Shown: positions 50,434-61,404, counted from the stretch's first letter. The stretch is 64,000 nucleotides of DNA from Archivesica marissinica (GCA_014843695.1 CM026386.1:16083489-16147488), one strand, 5' to 3'. Numbers and translations are program-made. The notes: generated by a model not told the origin, from the sequence alone.

Positions 50434-50861
50434 TAATCATAAGGCACATATATCGTAATTGTGCCAACACCTGTTTTGTTATTTTAGGCGTCAGTTACTA
50501 TTATATAAATACATTTGTGAATTATTTCTTTGTATTTCTCTGCATTCTTATTTTTATCTCGTCTGTAATATCTCTGCTAATCATATTCGCTATGATCTGA
50601 TCGGGTGTTTTTGTTTTAATCAGTGTGCAATAGTACCTATTTTGTATTTCAGTGTTTTATAATTGTTTTAGAGCAGGTTTTAATATCCGATTAGCAGGGA
50701 TATTGCAGCTTTATCCCTAACATACTGTGATAAATGAGTATGTATAATTTTGTTCATCTCTTATAACTCCATGTTGGAGTGGCATTGTACTTTTATTATG
50801 TAAACTATACATGTAATATTATTGTAAATATTGTACGTACAATGATGAGATGTAAATAAAG
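50434..50861 (+). mobile_element. LINE 3' end fragment
   Basis: TTTTTATCTCGTCTGTAATA and AATCATATTCGCTATGATCTG match the end of the LINE at 10290. The full 3' UTR follows, ending in GAGATGTAAATAAAGA. It keeps the 25-bp segment GATTAGCAGGGATATTGCAG... missing from 10290. Confidence 0.85.
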
Positions 50862-50863
50862 AT

Positions 50864-50895
<32 letters not shown>

Positions 50896-50943
50896 GTACT
50901 ACCACTACTACCACTACCACTACTACTACTACTACTACTACTT

Positions 50944-50997
<54 letters not shown>
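50862..50997. repeat. (CTA)n microsatellite at a LINE 3' end
   Basis: About 45 triplets with some CCA/TTC variants start directly after the LINE AAATAAAG tail. Confidence 0.95.
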
Positions 50998-50998
<1 letters not shown>

Positions 50999-51060
50999 AC
51001 ATACAGCCAAGTTATTTGAAGTTATCTATTTTATTGTATAAATATAGCATCTTACATTCG

Positions 51061-51180
51061 TGGTGATTTCATGCCATATTTGATGAAACGAGTTGGAATG
51101 TTGCTATTAAGCGAGCCTTTTGACTTAATAGCAACATTTCAAAACGAGTTCCACACAATATTGTATGAAATCATCACTGG
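51061..51180. repeat. 120-bp inverted repeat (fold-back)
   Basis: GGTGATTTCAT and GTTGGAATGTTGCTATTAAG on the left pair with CTTAATAGCAACATTTC and ATGAAATCATCAC on the right, around a short loop near 51115. It may be a fold-back MITE core. Confidence 0.8.
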
Positions 51181-51625
51181 TGAGAGATAAATCCCTTTTA
51201 TCACATTAGGGGCTACCATGGCGCGCTGATTTTAATAAATAACGTTGCTACTTTTATTTTGGCGGCAACTGTCAGAGCAAATCGTCATGACGTCACTTTA
51301 AGTGCCATGACGTCACTACGCAAAGCAGCTTTTCATTTATGTTTTTAAATAGCTTTATAATTACGTTGAGATATTTGTTAAATCGTAGGTTGTCTTACCA
51401 TTTACGCTATGCACCAATAGAACTATGCATACTTTAAGGTTTTCATTTACAAATCATAAGGATTATTCTCTCAACCAATCAGAATCCTTCCAGGTGTTAC
51501 TACACATGTGTACATAATATTACCCCCCCCCCCTTACGTTTGGAATAATCGTTTACATTTTGAAACACACATAGGCCTACATAGAGACATGATTTCAAGC
51601 ATGTATTCGTTATATGTCGATATCT
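51181..51625. other. Intronic sequence, no gene
   Basis: A short TGACGTCAC-containing stretch (near 51290 and 51308) and a C homopolymer at 51524 are the only notable items. Confidence 0.5.
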
Positions 51626-51843
51626 ATACTAGAGGACATAGAAATCGCACACCTACATTATATTACATGAAAACGAAATACGAAGGATTCGATCAAAGAT
51701 ATATCACATATTTATTACAAAACACAAACTGAACAACTAAATATATTTCAAAATGTTTAAAACTATGTATTTATATAGTTATTGTTTTTCATGTAAAAAC
51801 AAACTGATCCGAAGTGTGCATTTTCTATGTCCTCTAGTATACT
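51626..51843 (+). mobile_element. MITE with CTAGAGGACATAGAAA inverted repeats
   Basis: Left end TATACTAGAGGACATAGAAA and right end TTTTCTATGTCCTCTAGTATA are inverted. The inside matches the copy at 58893. It ends within about 25 bp of the SRCR exon at 51867. Confidence 0.85.
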
Positions 51844-51866
51844 TACTGAGACTCTAGTATACTTAC

Positions 51867-52039
51867 TGAAACACGATAGTCCTGCTACCTTGCCACTTGC
51901 GCATCTAAAATCCTCACTTCCGCTTATGGTGCACTGTTCAAGAGAGCTCTCATTCCCAATGCACTTGATGGACGCATTTAACATTGCTATCACGCCGTCT
52001 CCAACTACCGGCAAAAGTCGTGCAACGACAGTCATTTCG
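51867..52039 (-). CDS. SRCR 3'-half exon, Z domain (N-terminal triad)
   Basis: This 173-nt exon is phase 2 to 1, with acceptor CACATACAG and donor TTTCA|GTAAGTAT. It contains IKCIGNESSLEQC (C5, C6), RCAS (C7) and LSCF (C8), with NAS and NES sequons. It joins 54476 through split codon AG+C. The donor is followed 20 bp later by a second copy of the same CAGTAAGTATACTAGAG motif. Confidence 0.9.
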
Positions 52040-52675
52040 CTGTATGTGGAAATTATGAAGGGCTTTAATAAATAAACTAAGCAATATTCGAAATGGCAGA
52101 TGTAGTTATTATAAATATATGAAAGAGGTAACCATACAGTCAAGCAGGTCACTTTCTCCTCAATTCTACATGTATGTACATATTATTTACACTTGACTAT
52201 GTTTATTCAAAGAAATAAATATTGTTTAAACTAGATACTTTATACTGAAACCAAAAAGAAACTGTGCACATGCCTTTTAGGTAAAACTTATATCATTTTA
52301 GAACAAACAAAATATAGGAAATATTGGTATAATATGGCTTAAATATTGGGTAAATTAGTGCAATATGTGAAGGATTATTTTCATGATAGTAATATCCATA
52401 ATTCTAAAATTTGTAACGAAAAAGTAACGCTCAATATAAAAGTGCACATTTTATTTATGGTTTCAGTATATGTATAGGATACAAGATGTAACCGATCCAT
52501 TATTTTACATATTTGATCCGTTTGAGGCTTATATCTTACTTAATACACATACTTATATAACAAGATCCTACTAAATAACTAATTAAGTAGGATTTAATAT
52601 AATACTCTGATCTCTTGACAGCTGTCTAATATTAATAATAATGTTGTTGATGAAGTTCCAGTATCTTACACGGCT
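52040..52675. other. AT-rich intronic sequence, nothing recognised
   Basis: No coding or element ends are seen. Confidence 0.5.
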
Positions 52676-52686
52676 ACTGCGAGATT

Positions 52687-53387
52687 AGCCTGGGAACAGG
52701 CGTCGATATAGTTTGCCTGGAGAGTCAAATAAATATTTTTTAACACCGAGACTATTAATTGGGCCGAATTGAGCTTCTGATCATATCAAAGCCTGGGGAA
52801 ACTCGGCGGGTTTTCCGTGAAATTATTGATTATCATTAATCCTATTAATAGGCCTATTAGCACGTGACTTAATTAATAACGTACTTGAATCGAAAGTGAG
52901 GCACTGCAATGTTGATACTATTTATAATTGGTCGCCATTGTTTACGGGTCAACGGAACGATAAATAGTTTAAAAAGTACAATGTGCGTCTGATGTGACAT
53001 ATTTACTCAAGATTTAAGCCGTCCTTGCTTCAATTACGCCGAATCAACCCATCACCACCTACACGTAATAGTTAAAATCCGCCATCTCGTCGATATAACA
53101 CAGAAACGTGAACTTATATGTTTAAAATGTAAATGAGGCTACGGGAGCATTCGTGTATATTCGGAAATGTATAATGTATAATCGTGCCTGTTCGGTGCTT
53201 TCCGATAGAATTGCATTTCTATATTTAGCGATAGTATGTTGTACAGAAGAGTTGTCATTCTTCAAATCTACACCCTTAATAATGAGGGTGTAAGTAGACG
53301 GCGCTACGATCGGAAATCAAGTTTCCCCAGGCTGTCATTTTGCGAGAAGTTAAAAAAATGAAAAATCGACACACTGGAACCCAGGCT
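52687..53387. mobile_element. 701-bp non-autonomous DNA transposon with 10-bp TSD
   Basis: The element runs from AGCCTGGGAACAG to CACTGGAACCCAGGCT. ACTGCGAGAT is present on both flanks (52676-52685 and 53388-53397; one extra T on the left). Inside, AGCCTGGGGAAACT (52790-52803) and its perfect complement (53320-53333) form a second, inner inverted repeat. No transposase frame is visible. A 9-10 bp duplication is usual for Mutator-like elements, but the superfamily is not certain. Confidence 0.8.
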
Positions 53388-53397
53388 ACTGCGAGAT

Positions 53398-54475
53398 GTG
53401 CCCCGACCGCGGTGTGCACACAGTGAGGAGATCGGCCGGGTTCGATCTTTTGAATGAATGCCGGGTATCATAATATATATAATGTTAATGGGTGGGGAGA
53501 AGATGGTGATTTTATATGTAATCCATTAGACAGTAATACATATTTACATAGTTGCATGCATCAGATGAGGGAATATATAACACATTATGATACACACACA
53601 TTCATGTGTGTAACATAGCAAATTGGTCGAGCCACAAGTTTTAACCAACATTAGAAAACTGTCCTTCCCAAGATGCTTATCTTGTTTTGCGTCTAATATA
53701 AGTTATATGTACATGTATGTATTACATTATACAGTAATGTTGATGCATATAATTATGTTCTATGAACTAATTTCATTGTATTATTGTTTGATTGATTCTA
53801 TGTATATCTACCATTGTGGAGGAAATAAAGATTTGCCTTGACTTGTTAGCTTTAGAGTATGTGCGTGCGTGCGCCCCATGGAAACTAGGGTGTAGTCTAA
53901 CAACGAGCACAAGCATTATATGAAAATAAAACAAATGGTCATAGTAATGATCGTTCATTACTCCGTGACAAACGGAATTCTAAGTTGGACAGTGTGTCAT
54001 TATGGGCATACATTCAGTGGATTACGACTAACAGCACTTGGTGATTGTGGCCCTACAAACGACCTTTTATCGAAAGAGAAACACACTCACAGGACTTGTC
54101 ACCCGGGATCAGACAAAGAAGATGCCTCTTCGGAATGTCTCCAGAAGCAACACAGGAGCATGTCGCCCAAGTGCTACTGCGGAGGCGATTTTAAATAGAT
54201 ATTATGGATATTTACAGCATCATACCTCAGTACTGATGGAATGGGGAATGTGTGACAAAAGCAATGTGGATTTAACTGTACTGCCTGAGGTCAACACCAC
54301 TGTGGTTCTGACGAGGCTCGAACTCCCACCGTGTCGGCTACAAGGCGGACACCGGATACATTATACCATGGATGCCCCACACTTTGTTCACATTTGCTAA
54401 TACATATATTTTCTAATATGTAGGTATCAGTCAAAGACTTATTCTGCAAACATATTGTTACAGTCGTATACTCAC
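53398..54475. other. Intronic sequence, no gene
   Basis: Short open frames at 53920-54200 and 54038-54400 on plus show no domain; the second overlaps the next exon antisense. GTTTTGCCAACATTAGAAAAC-like text near 53640 recurs at 55410, so an old repeat lies here. Confidence 0.45.
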
Positions 54476-54611
54476 CTATATCCCAACACTTTGCACGTGA
54501 CATTTGCAGAAACCATGTCAAATTCGTCGGCACATATTGTATGAAGTTTACCATTAAAACCAGCTTCGATTCGTCCTGAATTTGGGGTAGCACCGTCAAC
54601 CAATCGTATCG
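54476..54611 (-). CDS. SRCR 5'-half exon, Z domain (N-terminal triad)
   Basis: This 136-nt exon is phase 1 to 2, with acceptor AAAATCAAG and donor ATATAG|GTGAGT. It encodes IRLVDGATPNSGRIEA, LHTICADEF (C2) and NVTCKVLGY (C3). It matches the Z first half at 13760 in length and sequence. A 45-bp array starts within about 20 bp of its acceptor. Confidence 0.92.
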
Positions 54612-54629
54612 CTTGATTTTGAAATTAAA

Positions 54630-55275
54630 ACAATAATTATACTAGTATATACATGCCTGAATACGACAATTACTACAACAATTATACTAGTATATACATG
54701 CCTGAATACGACAATTACTACTACAATTATACTAGTATATACATTCCTGAATACGACAATTACTACAACAATTATACTAGTATATACATGTCTGAATACG
54801 ACAATTACTACTACAATTATACTAGTATATACATGTCTGAATACGACAATTACTACAATAATTATACTAGTATATACATGCCTGAATACGACAATTACTA
54901 CAACAATTATACTAGTATATACATGTCTGAATACGACAATTACTACAACAATTATACTAGTATATGCATGTCTGAATACGACAATTACTACAATAATTAT
55001 ACTAGTATATACATGCCTGAATACGACAATTACTACAACAATTATACTAGTATATACATGCCTGAATACGACAATTACTACTACAATTATACTAGTATAT
55101 ACATGCCTGAATACGACAATTACTACAACAATTATACTAGTATATACATGCCTGAATACGACAATTACTACAACAATTATACTAGTATATACATGCCTGA
55201 ATACGACAATTACTACAACAATTATACTAGTATATACATGTCTGAATACGACAATTACTACAATAATTATAACAA
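54630..55275. repeat. 45-bp minisatellite, about 14 copies
   Basis: The unit is ATGCCTGAATACGACAATTA + CTACAACAATTATACTAGTATATAC, with CCT/TCT and CAA/TAC variants. The period is a multiple of 3, so a 211-codon Tyr/Asn-rich plus frame is open. It is antisense in an intron of the receptor. Confidence 0.95.
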
Positions 55276-56041
55276 GGATATTCCTTGAACTATATTAGTT
55301 TAATCATATGTTATTGTATGTATCACTTACATCTATAATACAACTGTTATAGCTACATAAAATGGTGCTTCTTGCAAATTGATAAACCAAGTGGGTTGGG
55401 CTACAAGTTTTGCCAACATTAGAAAACGTCCAGCACAAGAAATGTATTACAATGGATATAATTGTAGAAGTAAATGATTTCAAATTTAAATTAAATAAAA
55501 TTGCTGGACAATCTGTCAATACGGGCATATATTCAATATATTGTTATTTATACTGTGTCTCGATATCAAATTACCGAGGGTCGATACATAGGCTGATTTG
55601 AAAGATGCCTCGGGTCGATACCTAGGCTGATATGAAACTAGCCACGTAATAACGTCTTTATTATCAGGAATAAATTACAATTACTGAATTAGATACACGA
55701 ACACCATTGAAATAATACAACGAAACTACAAATATATGCTATATGTTAAGTTTGACATACTGAGACGCTACAGGAAGCAAACAAACTAGAACCGAGTGTA
55801 CATGCGTTATGTTCTCATGAACTAGTTATAATATGAACACGTGGCCATATCAAACAAGAAAAAGTGATATCAAGCCGGCAGACGTTATATCAGACTGGAA
55901 AACACAGCGTATCGAAATTGGTTGTAGACAGTATTGTGATAGGCAAAGAACGTCACAACATAGGCTAAGCTTCATAATTATTATATTAGTAATAATGGAA
56001 GTAACTGACAACCTACGAAGAGTATTCTAAATAATACATAC
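55276..56041. mobile_element. Relative of the 5833 MITE and flanks
   Basis: GATATGAAACTAGCCACGTAATAAC near 55630 matches 6225-6250. Mirror-image parts of the 5833-6280 element (GCACTCGGTGCTAGTTTG complement near 55785) lie further on. It sits in the opposite orientation. Ends are not resolved. Confidence 0.5.
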
Positions 56042-56202
56042 GCGTGCAACTCAAATCCATTTTAGATTGACAACCCGGTATTCCACCAAGTGTGAAGGAA
56101 CAGTCCTTGATGTCTGTATCAGTGCTATTACATTTCAGATCAGATAGCCATATATCGTTGGTGTCAGTTATTGAATATGAAGGAGAGTTCCGGCTAGTGT
56201 TG
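56042..56202 (-). CDS. SRCR 3'-half exon, Y domain (N-terminal triad)
   Basis: This 161-nt exon is phase 2 to 1, with acceptor GATATTTCAG and donor CACGC|GTATGT. It contains LKCNSTDTDIKDC (C5, C6), GCQS (C7) and LSCT (C8). It is closest to the Y second half at 17524. NTS and NST are sequons. Confidence 0.9.
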
Positions 56203-56295
56203 CTGAAATATCAATTAAATGCTCACGTATTACTATGTTACAGTGGTTGCAGCACAGTAAATATATAAGCTGGCTGACTTCATGTTCGATCCCCC

Positions 56296-56576
56296 GTCCT
56301 GTAGTCCAGTGGTTAACACACTGTACTGGTAATCCATGGATCGCCGGTTCGATCCCCCCTCTGACACCAAATAAATTAACAGTCTTTCAGATGGGACTTT
56401 AAACCGAGGTCTCGTGTCGGTGCTTTACACCGTGAACGTAAAAGAATCAGAGGAGACTCTGGAATGGGTCTCTGTCTGTATCATTCATTATCCTCCAAAA
56501 ATATAAAATGACTAATCTCTTCAGGAGGCGTCGCTGATATGGACAACCGGTAGCGACGATAAATAAACGTAAACAC
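56296..56576 (+). mobile_element. SINE family 1, plus-strand copy
   Basis: Head GTAGTCCAGTGGTTAACACA, B box CCGGTTCGATCCCCCC, body CTTTAAACCGAGGTCTCGTG and tail AGCGACGATAAATAAACG. It is the most complete copy and was used as reference for 1237, 4733, 19779 and 44328. Confidence 0.9.
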
Positions 56577-56582
56577 ACATTC

Positions 56583-56840
56583 AGTCTCGCCTCTCTGGTC
56601 GAATGGTTAAGTTCGCTGACTTGTATACCCCTGTAACCTATCATCACTGATGGTCACGGATTCGAGCCCCGCTCACACCGTGTCTCATTTATATGAAATA
56701 GTTGGCAGTTTCTTATGGAGGTTGGTGCAAGTACTGGTTAACCACCGGAGACTTCCAGAAAAGGTGTTGTTAGGTAAACTGCCCTTCTTCGATATTGCCC
56801 AAAATGGTGCTGATGCAGGCGTAACCCCCAAATAAGAAAA
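56583..56840 (+). mobile_element. SINE family 2 copy
   Basis: A box TCTCTGGTCGAATGGTTAAG, B box GGATTCGAGCCCCG, body as at 8901. It is inserted directly behind the family 1 SINE, with the same orientation. Confidence 0.85.
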
Positions 56841-56954
56841 CAAACGAAATCAAGCAAACAATCTGAGGCCCACATCATGCCTAGAGAGTGTGCATAGTGC
56901 TTGTAGAATCGCCAGCCATAACACTACAAAGTCATTGAATCTGACATATGATGT

Positions 56955-57370
56955 CCCGTATCATTAGTCGCCATACATCGGATGAATGACTCATACCATT
57001 AGTCGGGGGACATCCGGTGACCTGTATCATGACTCATTATTCGCCATACATCGGATGCATGACTCATACCATTAGTCGGGGGACATCCGGTGATCTGTAT
57101 CATGACTCATTATAAGCCACACATCGGATGCATGACTCATACCATTAGTCGGAGGACATCCGGTGACCTGTATCATGACTCATTATTCGCCACACATCGG
57201 ATGCATGACTCATACCATTAGTCGGGGACACCCGGTGACCTGTATCATGACTCATTATTTGCCATACATCGGATGCATGACTCATACCATTAATCGGGGG
57301 ACACCAGGTGACCTGTATCATGACTCATTAGTCGCTATATATCAGATGCATGCCTCATACCATTAGTCGG
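56955..57370. repeat. 73-bp tandem repeat, about 5.7 copies
   Basis: The unit contains CATCGGATGCATGACTCATA and GGTGACCTGTATCATGACTC. It decays to the right into single diverged units up to about 57570. Confidence 0.9.
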
Positions 57371-57779
57371 GGAACCTGAAACATGCTTGTGGACATTTGT
57401 CGCCAGAAAAATGACCATGTACTATTTGACACCGTAAACACTATCTTTACTGTCAGTCGCTGGGAACCGGAAGCATGTCTGTACATAATACTACATTTTG
57501 TCGCAGAACACATGGAACATGACTATGTCAATAATTGACTAACACCTGAAACATGAATGTACCGTTTTGCACATGACTCTGTCATTTGTACCCGGGCAGC
57601 GAACAACATAGTTTGTATACCTGTATTTAACATAGTTAATAATGAATCAATAGTCGCTGTATGTCCTTCAACTGTCCATCTGGTAAAAATCGCATGTGAT
57701 CAGGTTTATCATACGGTTTAAGTTTATCAAACAAGTTATTACAAACTATGACATAGAAATACTATTATATACCTAGGCT
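57371..57779. other. Degenerate repeat and AT-rich sequence
   Basis: Weak echoes of the 73-bp unit (CATGACT, GTCGC) continue to about 57580. After that nothing is recognised. Confidence 0.5.
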
Positions 57780-58560
57780 GTTGGTGTGATGTTGTTGTTG
57801 ATGTTGATGTTGTTGTTGATGCTGTTGTTGATGTTGTTGTTGTTGTTGATGGTGTTATTGTTGATACTGTTGTTGTTGATGGTGTTACTGTTGATGGTGT
57901 TACTGTTGATGTTATTGTTGATGTTGTTATTGTTGATGTTGTTATTGTTGATGTTGTTATTGTTGATGTTGTTATTGTTGATGTTGTTATTGTTGATGTT
58001 GTTATTGTTGATGTTGTTATTGTTGATGCAGTTGTTGTTGATGTTGTTGATGGTATTGTTGATGTTGTTAGTGTTGATGTTGTTATTGTTGATGTTGTTG
58101 ATGGTATTGTTGATGTTGTTAGTGTTGATGTTGTTATTGTTGATGTTGATGATGTTGATGATGTTGATGTTGATGATGTTGTTGATGTTGTTGATGCTGT
58201 TGTTGATGTTGTTATTGTTGATGCAGTTGTTGTTGATGTTGTTGATGGTATTGTTGATGTTGTTATTGTTGATGTTGATGATGTTGATATTGATGATGTT
58301 GTTGATGTTGTTGATGCATTTTATGTTGATGTTGTTGATGTTGTTATTGTTGATGTTGTTGATGCAGTTGTTGTTGATGCTGTTGTTGATGTTGTTATTG
58401 TTGATGTTGTTGATGTTGTTGTTGATGTTGTTGATGTTGTTATTGTTGATGTTGTTGATGCTGTTGTTGATGTTGTTATTGTTGATGTTGTTATTGTTGA
58501 TGCTGTTGTTGATGTTGTTATTGTTGATGTTGTTATTGTTGATGTTGATGTTGATGATGT
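57780..58560. repeat. Imperfect (TTG/ATG) trinucleotide array
   Basis: About 780 bp are built from TGTTGATGT and TGTTATTGT words, with a locally regular 15-bp period at 57915-58025. Long Leu-rich and Asn/Ile-rich frames are artefacts. It lies upstream of the Y first-half exon donor, in the intron between the Y halves. Confidence 0.95.
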
Positions 58561-58713
58561 ATATCAACTATTACTACATGTTACTGGTTATGCTGTTTGT
58601 GATAATCTTAACAATAAAACTCCAACATCAAAAATAATCGCAGTTTTACGGTACAACGACATGTTTAGAACTATGCGTAATATAGATATAATATATAAAA
58701 GTTAAAAACATAC

Positions 58714-58858
58714 ATATATCCGAGTAGTTTGCAGACTGCGTCTCCAGTTGAACTTGATGCATCGCAAACAGTTCCCCATGTTTCTCCTATCCTGACTTCT
58801 ACTAGGCCTTCGTGGGGAACAGCTCCTCCTCGAAGCCGAATGGCATTTATTTGAGAAT
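58714..58858 (-). CDS. SRCR 5'-half exon, Y domain (N-terminal triad)
   Basis: This 145-nt exon is phase 1 to 2, with acceptor CATTTTAAG and donor ATATAT|GTATGT. It encodes AIRLRGGAVPHEGLVEV, then GETWGTVC (C2), and GDAVCKLLGY (C3). It is the most canonical SRCR start in the window. It joins 56042 by the split AT+C codon. Confidence 0.93.
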
Positions 58859-58892
58859 CTTAAAATGTATTGCCAGTGACAGGTGATTATAT

Positions 58893-59195
58893 TGTACTAT
58901 ACTAGAGGACATAGAAAACGCACACCTACAGTATATACTAGAGGACATAGAAAACGCACACCTACATTATATACTAGAGGACATAGAAAACGCACACCAA
59001 CAGTATCTGATTATTATTACATGAAAAAGAAATACGAAGGACTCCATCAAAGATATATCATATCTTTATTACAATACAGAAACTGAACAACTAAAAATAT
59101 TCCAAAATGTTTAAAACTATGTATTTATATAGTTATTGTTTTTCATGTAAAAACACACTTATCCGAAGTGTGCGTTTTCTATATCCTCTAGTATA
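58893..59195 (+). mobile_element. MITE with triplicated 36-bp left terminus
   Basis: It is the same family as 51626. The left end ATACTAGAGGACATAGAAAA + CGCACACCTACAGTAT occurs three times in tandem. The body and right inverted terminus (TTTTCTATATCCTCTAGTATA) follow. It starts 35 bp from the acceptor of the exon at 58714. Confidence 0.85.
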
Positions 59196-59289
59196 TATCG
59201 CGAGTTTTATTATGTGCTTTCGTTTATCTGTGAAACGTACATATATAACAGATAAATATATGCATTCACCAGGCTTAATGGCACAGTGC

Positions 59290-59440
59290 CCTCCTTGGTT
59301 GAGTGGTTATGGTCACTTACGATCATTCAAACCATAAACACAGTAGGTTCGAATCACACTTGGGTAGGGTGTTGAATTATTTCATATAGGGGAGTTATAA
59401 AGCTGTTCTACCCATGCCCTGAAATACGGCTTTATAAGTA
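59290..59440 (+). mobile_element. tRNA-derived SINE family 5
   Basis: A-box-like CCTTGGTTGAGTGGTTATGG and B-box-like GTAGGTTCGAATCACA are followed by a short body. It is a single copy in this window. Confidence 0.75.
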
Positions 59441-60004
59441 GCTTTTATCAAACATTGTCCTTGTGCTTTATATCTTAGGTGGCCATCCGTGGCCATTGGA
59501 CACTATGCACTCAATATATAGAGGATATTTGTTCGTGAAAATATGAAAATGTTCTCACTTCGAGGTGAGATATATTCCATATTCACTCAAATCAAACAAA
59601 TTTTCTTTTTATTTTATGATAATTGGTGAAAAACAAACACAAAATGAAGAAATTAAAATAGCTGGCCGCCGTGTTTTTGCGCGGATGAATACATTGACGA
59701 CTATACGTCGTGAGTCGATACACAACTCTTCCGCCATCTTGAATTTAAAGTTGAATCGAGGAAAAATACATGAACATATTTATTGGGAGTTATTGTTTCA
59801 ATTTGCAGTGACACAATTCGAGACATTGTCAGTTGTATTTCGCTTTTGATTTGTTTCATAACAAAAACAATAAAACAGGTAAATAGTGTCATTGAAGCCA
59901 GGTAAACGGTGAACATTAAATGACACGTGTGACACGGTGCAAGTTTGGGAAAAAACAGCAACATCGGATGATGAAATTATTTTCACTTGATTCAAAGTCC
60001 GTGT
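59441..60004. other. Intronic sequence, no gene recognised
   Basis: An open plus frame at 59565-59849 and minus frames at 59700-59990 show no domain. Confidence 0.45.
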
Positions 60005-60592
60005 TTATTCACTTGAATCTGAAATATATCTTATTCGTTTCCTGCGTTTAATTTCTGGAGAGGAGGAGCATGATCTGTCCTGTGTGCAGACAGCTGTTTG
60101 CGTGTGTGACATAGATTTAGAAGATGTATTTTCAAAATGAAAATTGAGAGGACCATTGAAGGTGCTACCCATAAACATAGGAAGAGGATTAATGGATAGT
60201 CATTGAGGGAGTGTATACATGGATGGACCATTGAATGGATTCATGGATGGAACATAAGGCTGATTCATGGATGGATTCATGCATTGAACATGAAATGGAT
60301 TCATGGATGTTACAGTATGGAATGGATTCATTGACTGAGCACTGATGGAAGGATTCATGGATTGACCATTGAAGGGGTTTTGAGATTCTCCTGTAACACT
60401 TGTTGCATTTTGTTTAGGACGCTTTCTTAACAGGGATAATGTCAATATTGGCTACACTTGCATGATAAGTTGCAGCTTCCTCCTTACTGTCATTGGGTTC
60501 ACCTGAGCCTGATTCAATACAATCCCCAGTGAATTTAAAGTCTCTTCATCTAAACATTCCAGGTAAATATCCTCAATATTGTTAGATTCCAT
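60005..60592 (-). pseudogene. Decayed intronless ORF with MNPF-type repeats
   Basis: Starting at an ATG (60592), the minus strand reads MESNNIEDIYLECLDEETL and then continues coding-like through at least two frame changes. A stretch rich in SMNPF motifs follows (60205-60380). After one in-frame TGA near 60203 it runs on to EIKRRKRIRYISDSSE and a stop. The acidic start, Ser/Asn/Pro-rich middle and basic, nuclear-signal-like end suggest a DNA-binding or transposon accessory protein. I do not recognise the family. It lies in an intron in sense orientation. Confidence 0.45.
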
Positions 60593-61135
60593 TTTTTAGT
60601 TATTTAAATTTTGTTAGAACTATTAATTGTTTATATATTATTATTCAATAGCAGACGGTTGAGTTGTTGTTTGTTGTTGTTGTTGTCTAAGCATTTAAAT
60701 GGTGAGTAATAGTGCATGAATAGTGTATTGGGAAGGGAGATAATAAAAAAGTAGTCCGGCAGTGATATGCAGTGAGATATGGATTATATCTCACTGATGA
60801 GATATGGATTATATCTCACTGATAGAACACTGTATTTCATCAATTAGCATAAAATAAAATCCCTAATCGGACACCTGATGTTTTATAATATTTGGAACCA
60901 ACTAATAATCATACACCATACATATATCCATTTTGTCATTTAATGCATTTTTATTCCAGATGAATATACAGCCAGCAATTCATTGCATAATTATCTGTAA
61001 TAATAATTCGACATAACAGATGTAGACTGTATAAATGGTCAGAAAACATCCTATTCGTTCTGTTTGTTATAGCTTTGCTGTAGTACATGCATTATTATAT
61101 AAATACATACATTTGATAGTCCGCTACACACTCAC
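60593..61135. other. AT-rich intronic sequence, no gene
   Basis: A short duplicated GAGATATGGATTATATCTCA (60774-60823) is the only structure seen. Confidence 0.5.
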
Positions 61136-61314
61136 CAAAACAATGTAGGCGCGTCAATGGCACACCACTAATTTTCCCAATGTTGACCCAAGTATAATCG
61201 AAGCACTCGTTAACATGAGCTTCAGAACCATTGCACGTGGGTAATCTATATCCCGCCTCTCCGGTGTAACCAAAACTATCGTAATATATATACCAAGTGC
61301 TGAATCCCACATAT
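61136..61314 (-). CDS. SRCR 3'-half exon, X domain (N-terminal triad)
   Basis: This 179-nt exon is phase 2 to 1, with acceptor TTCTTGACAG and donor TTTTG|GTGAGT. It contains YVGFSTWYIYYDSFGYTG, then PTCNGSEAHVNEC (C5, C6) and LTRLHCFG (C8), without C7. It is close to the X second halves at 21487 and 46071 (YTGFST, TRLHCYG). Its first half would lie upstream and is not in the visible sequence. Confidence 0.9.
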
Positions 61315-61404
61315 CTGTCAAGAAAACATGAGTACCACTTTAGAGTACAGCCAGTTGGCAATGAACAAATATCGTACAATACAAGTATCAGGCACGTCGC
61401 GTAG

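Noticed and set aside
50805..51010. Poly-Ser and poly-Val minus frames
   Set aside because: Translations of the CTA microsatellite at the LINE tail.
54038..54400. 120-codon plus-strand frame
   Set aside because: No domain; it lies in intron sequence next to and antisense to the SRCR exon at 54476, which has proper splice borders.
57773..58637. Leu-rich and Asn/Ile-rich frames of 264-283 codons
   Set aside because: Trinucleotide repeat artefacts inside the intron between the Y half exons.
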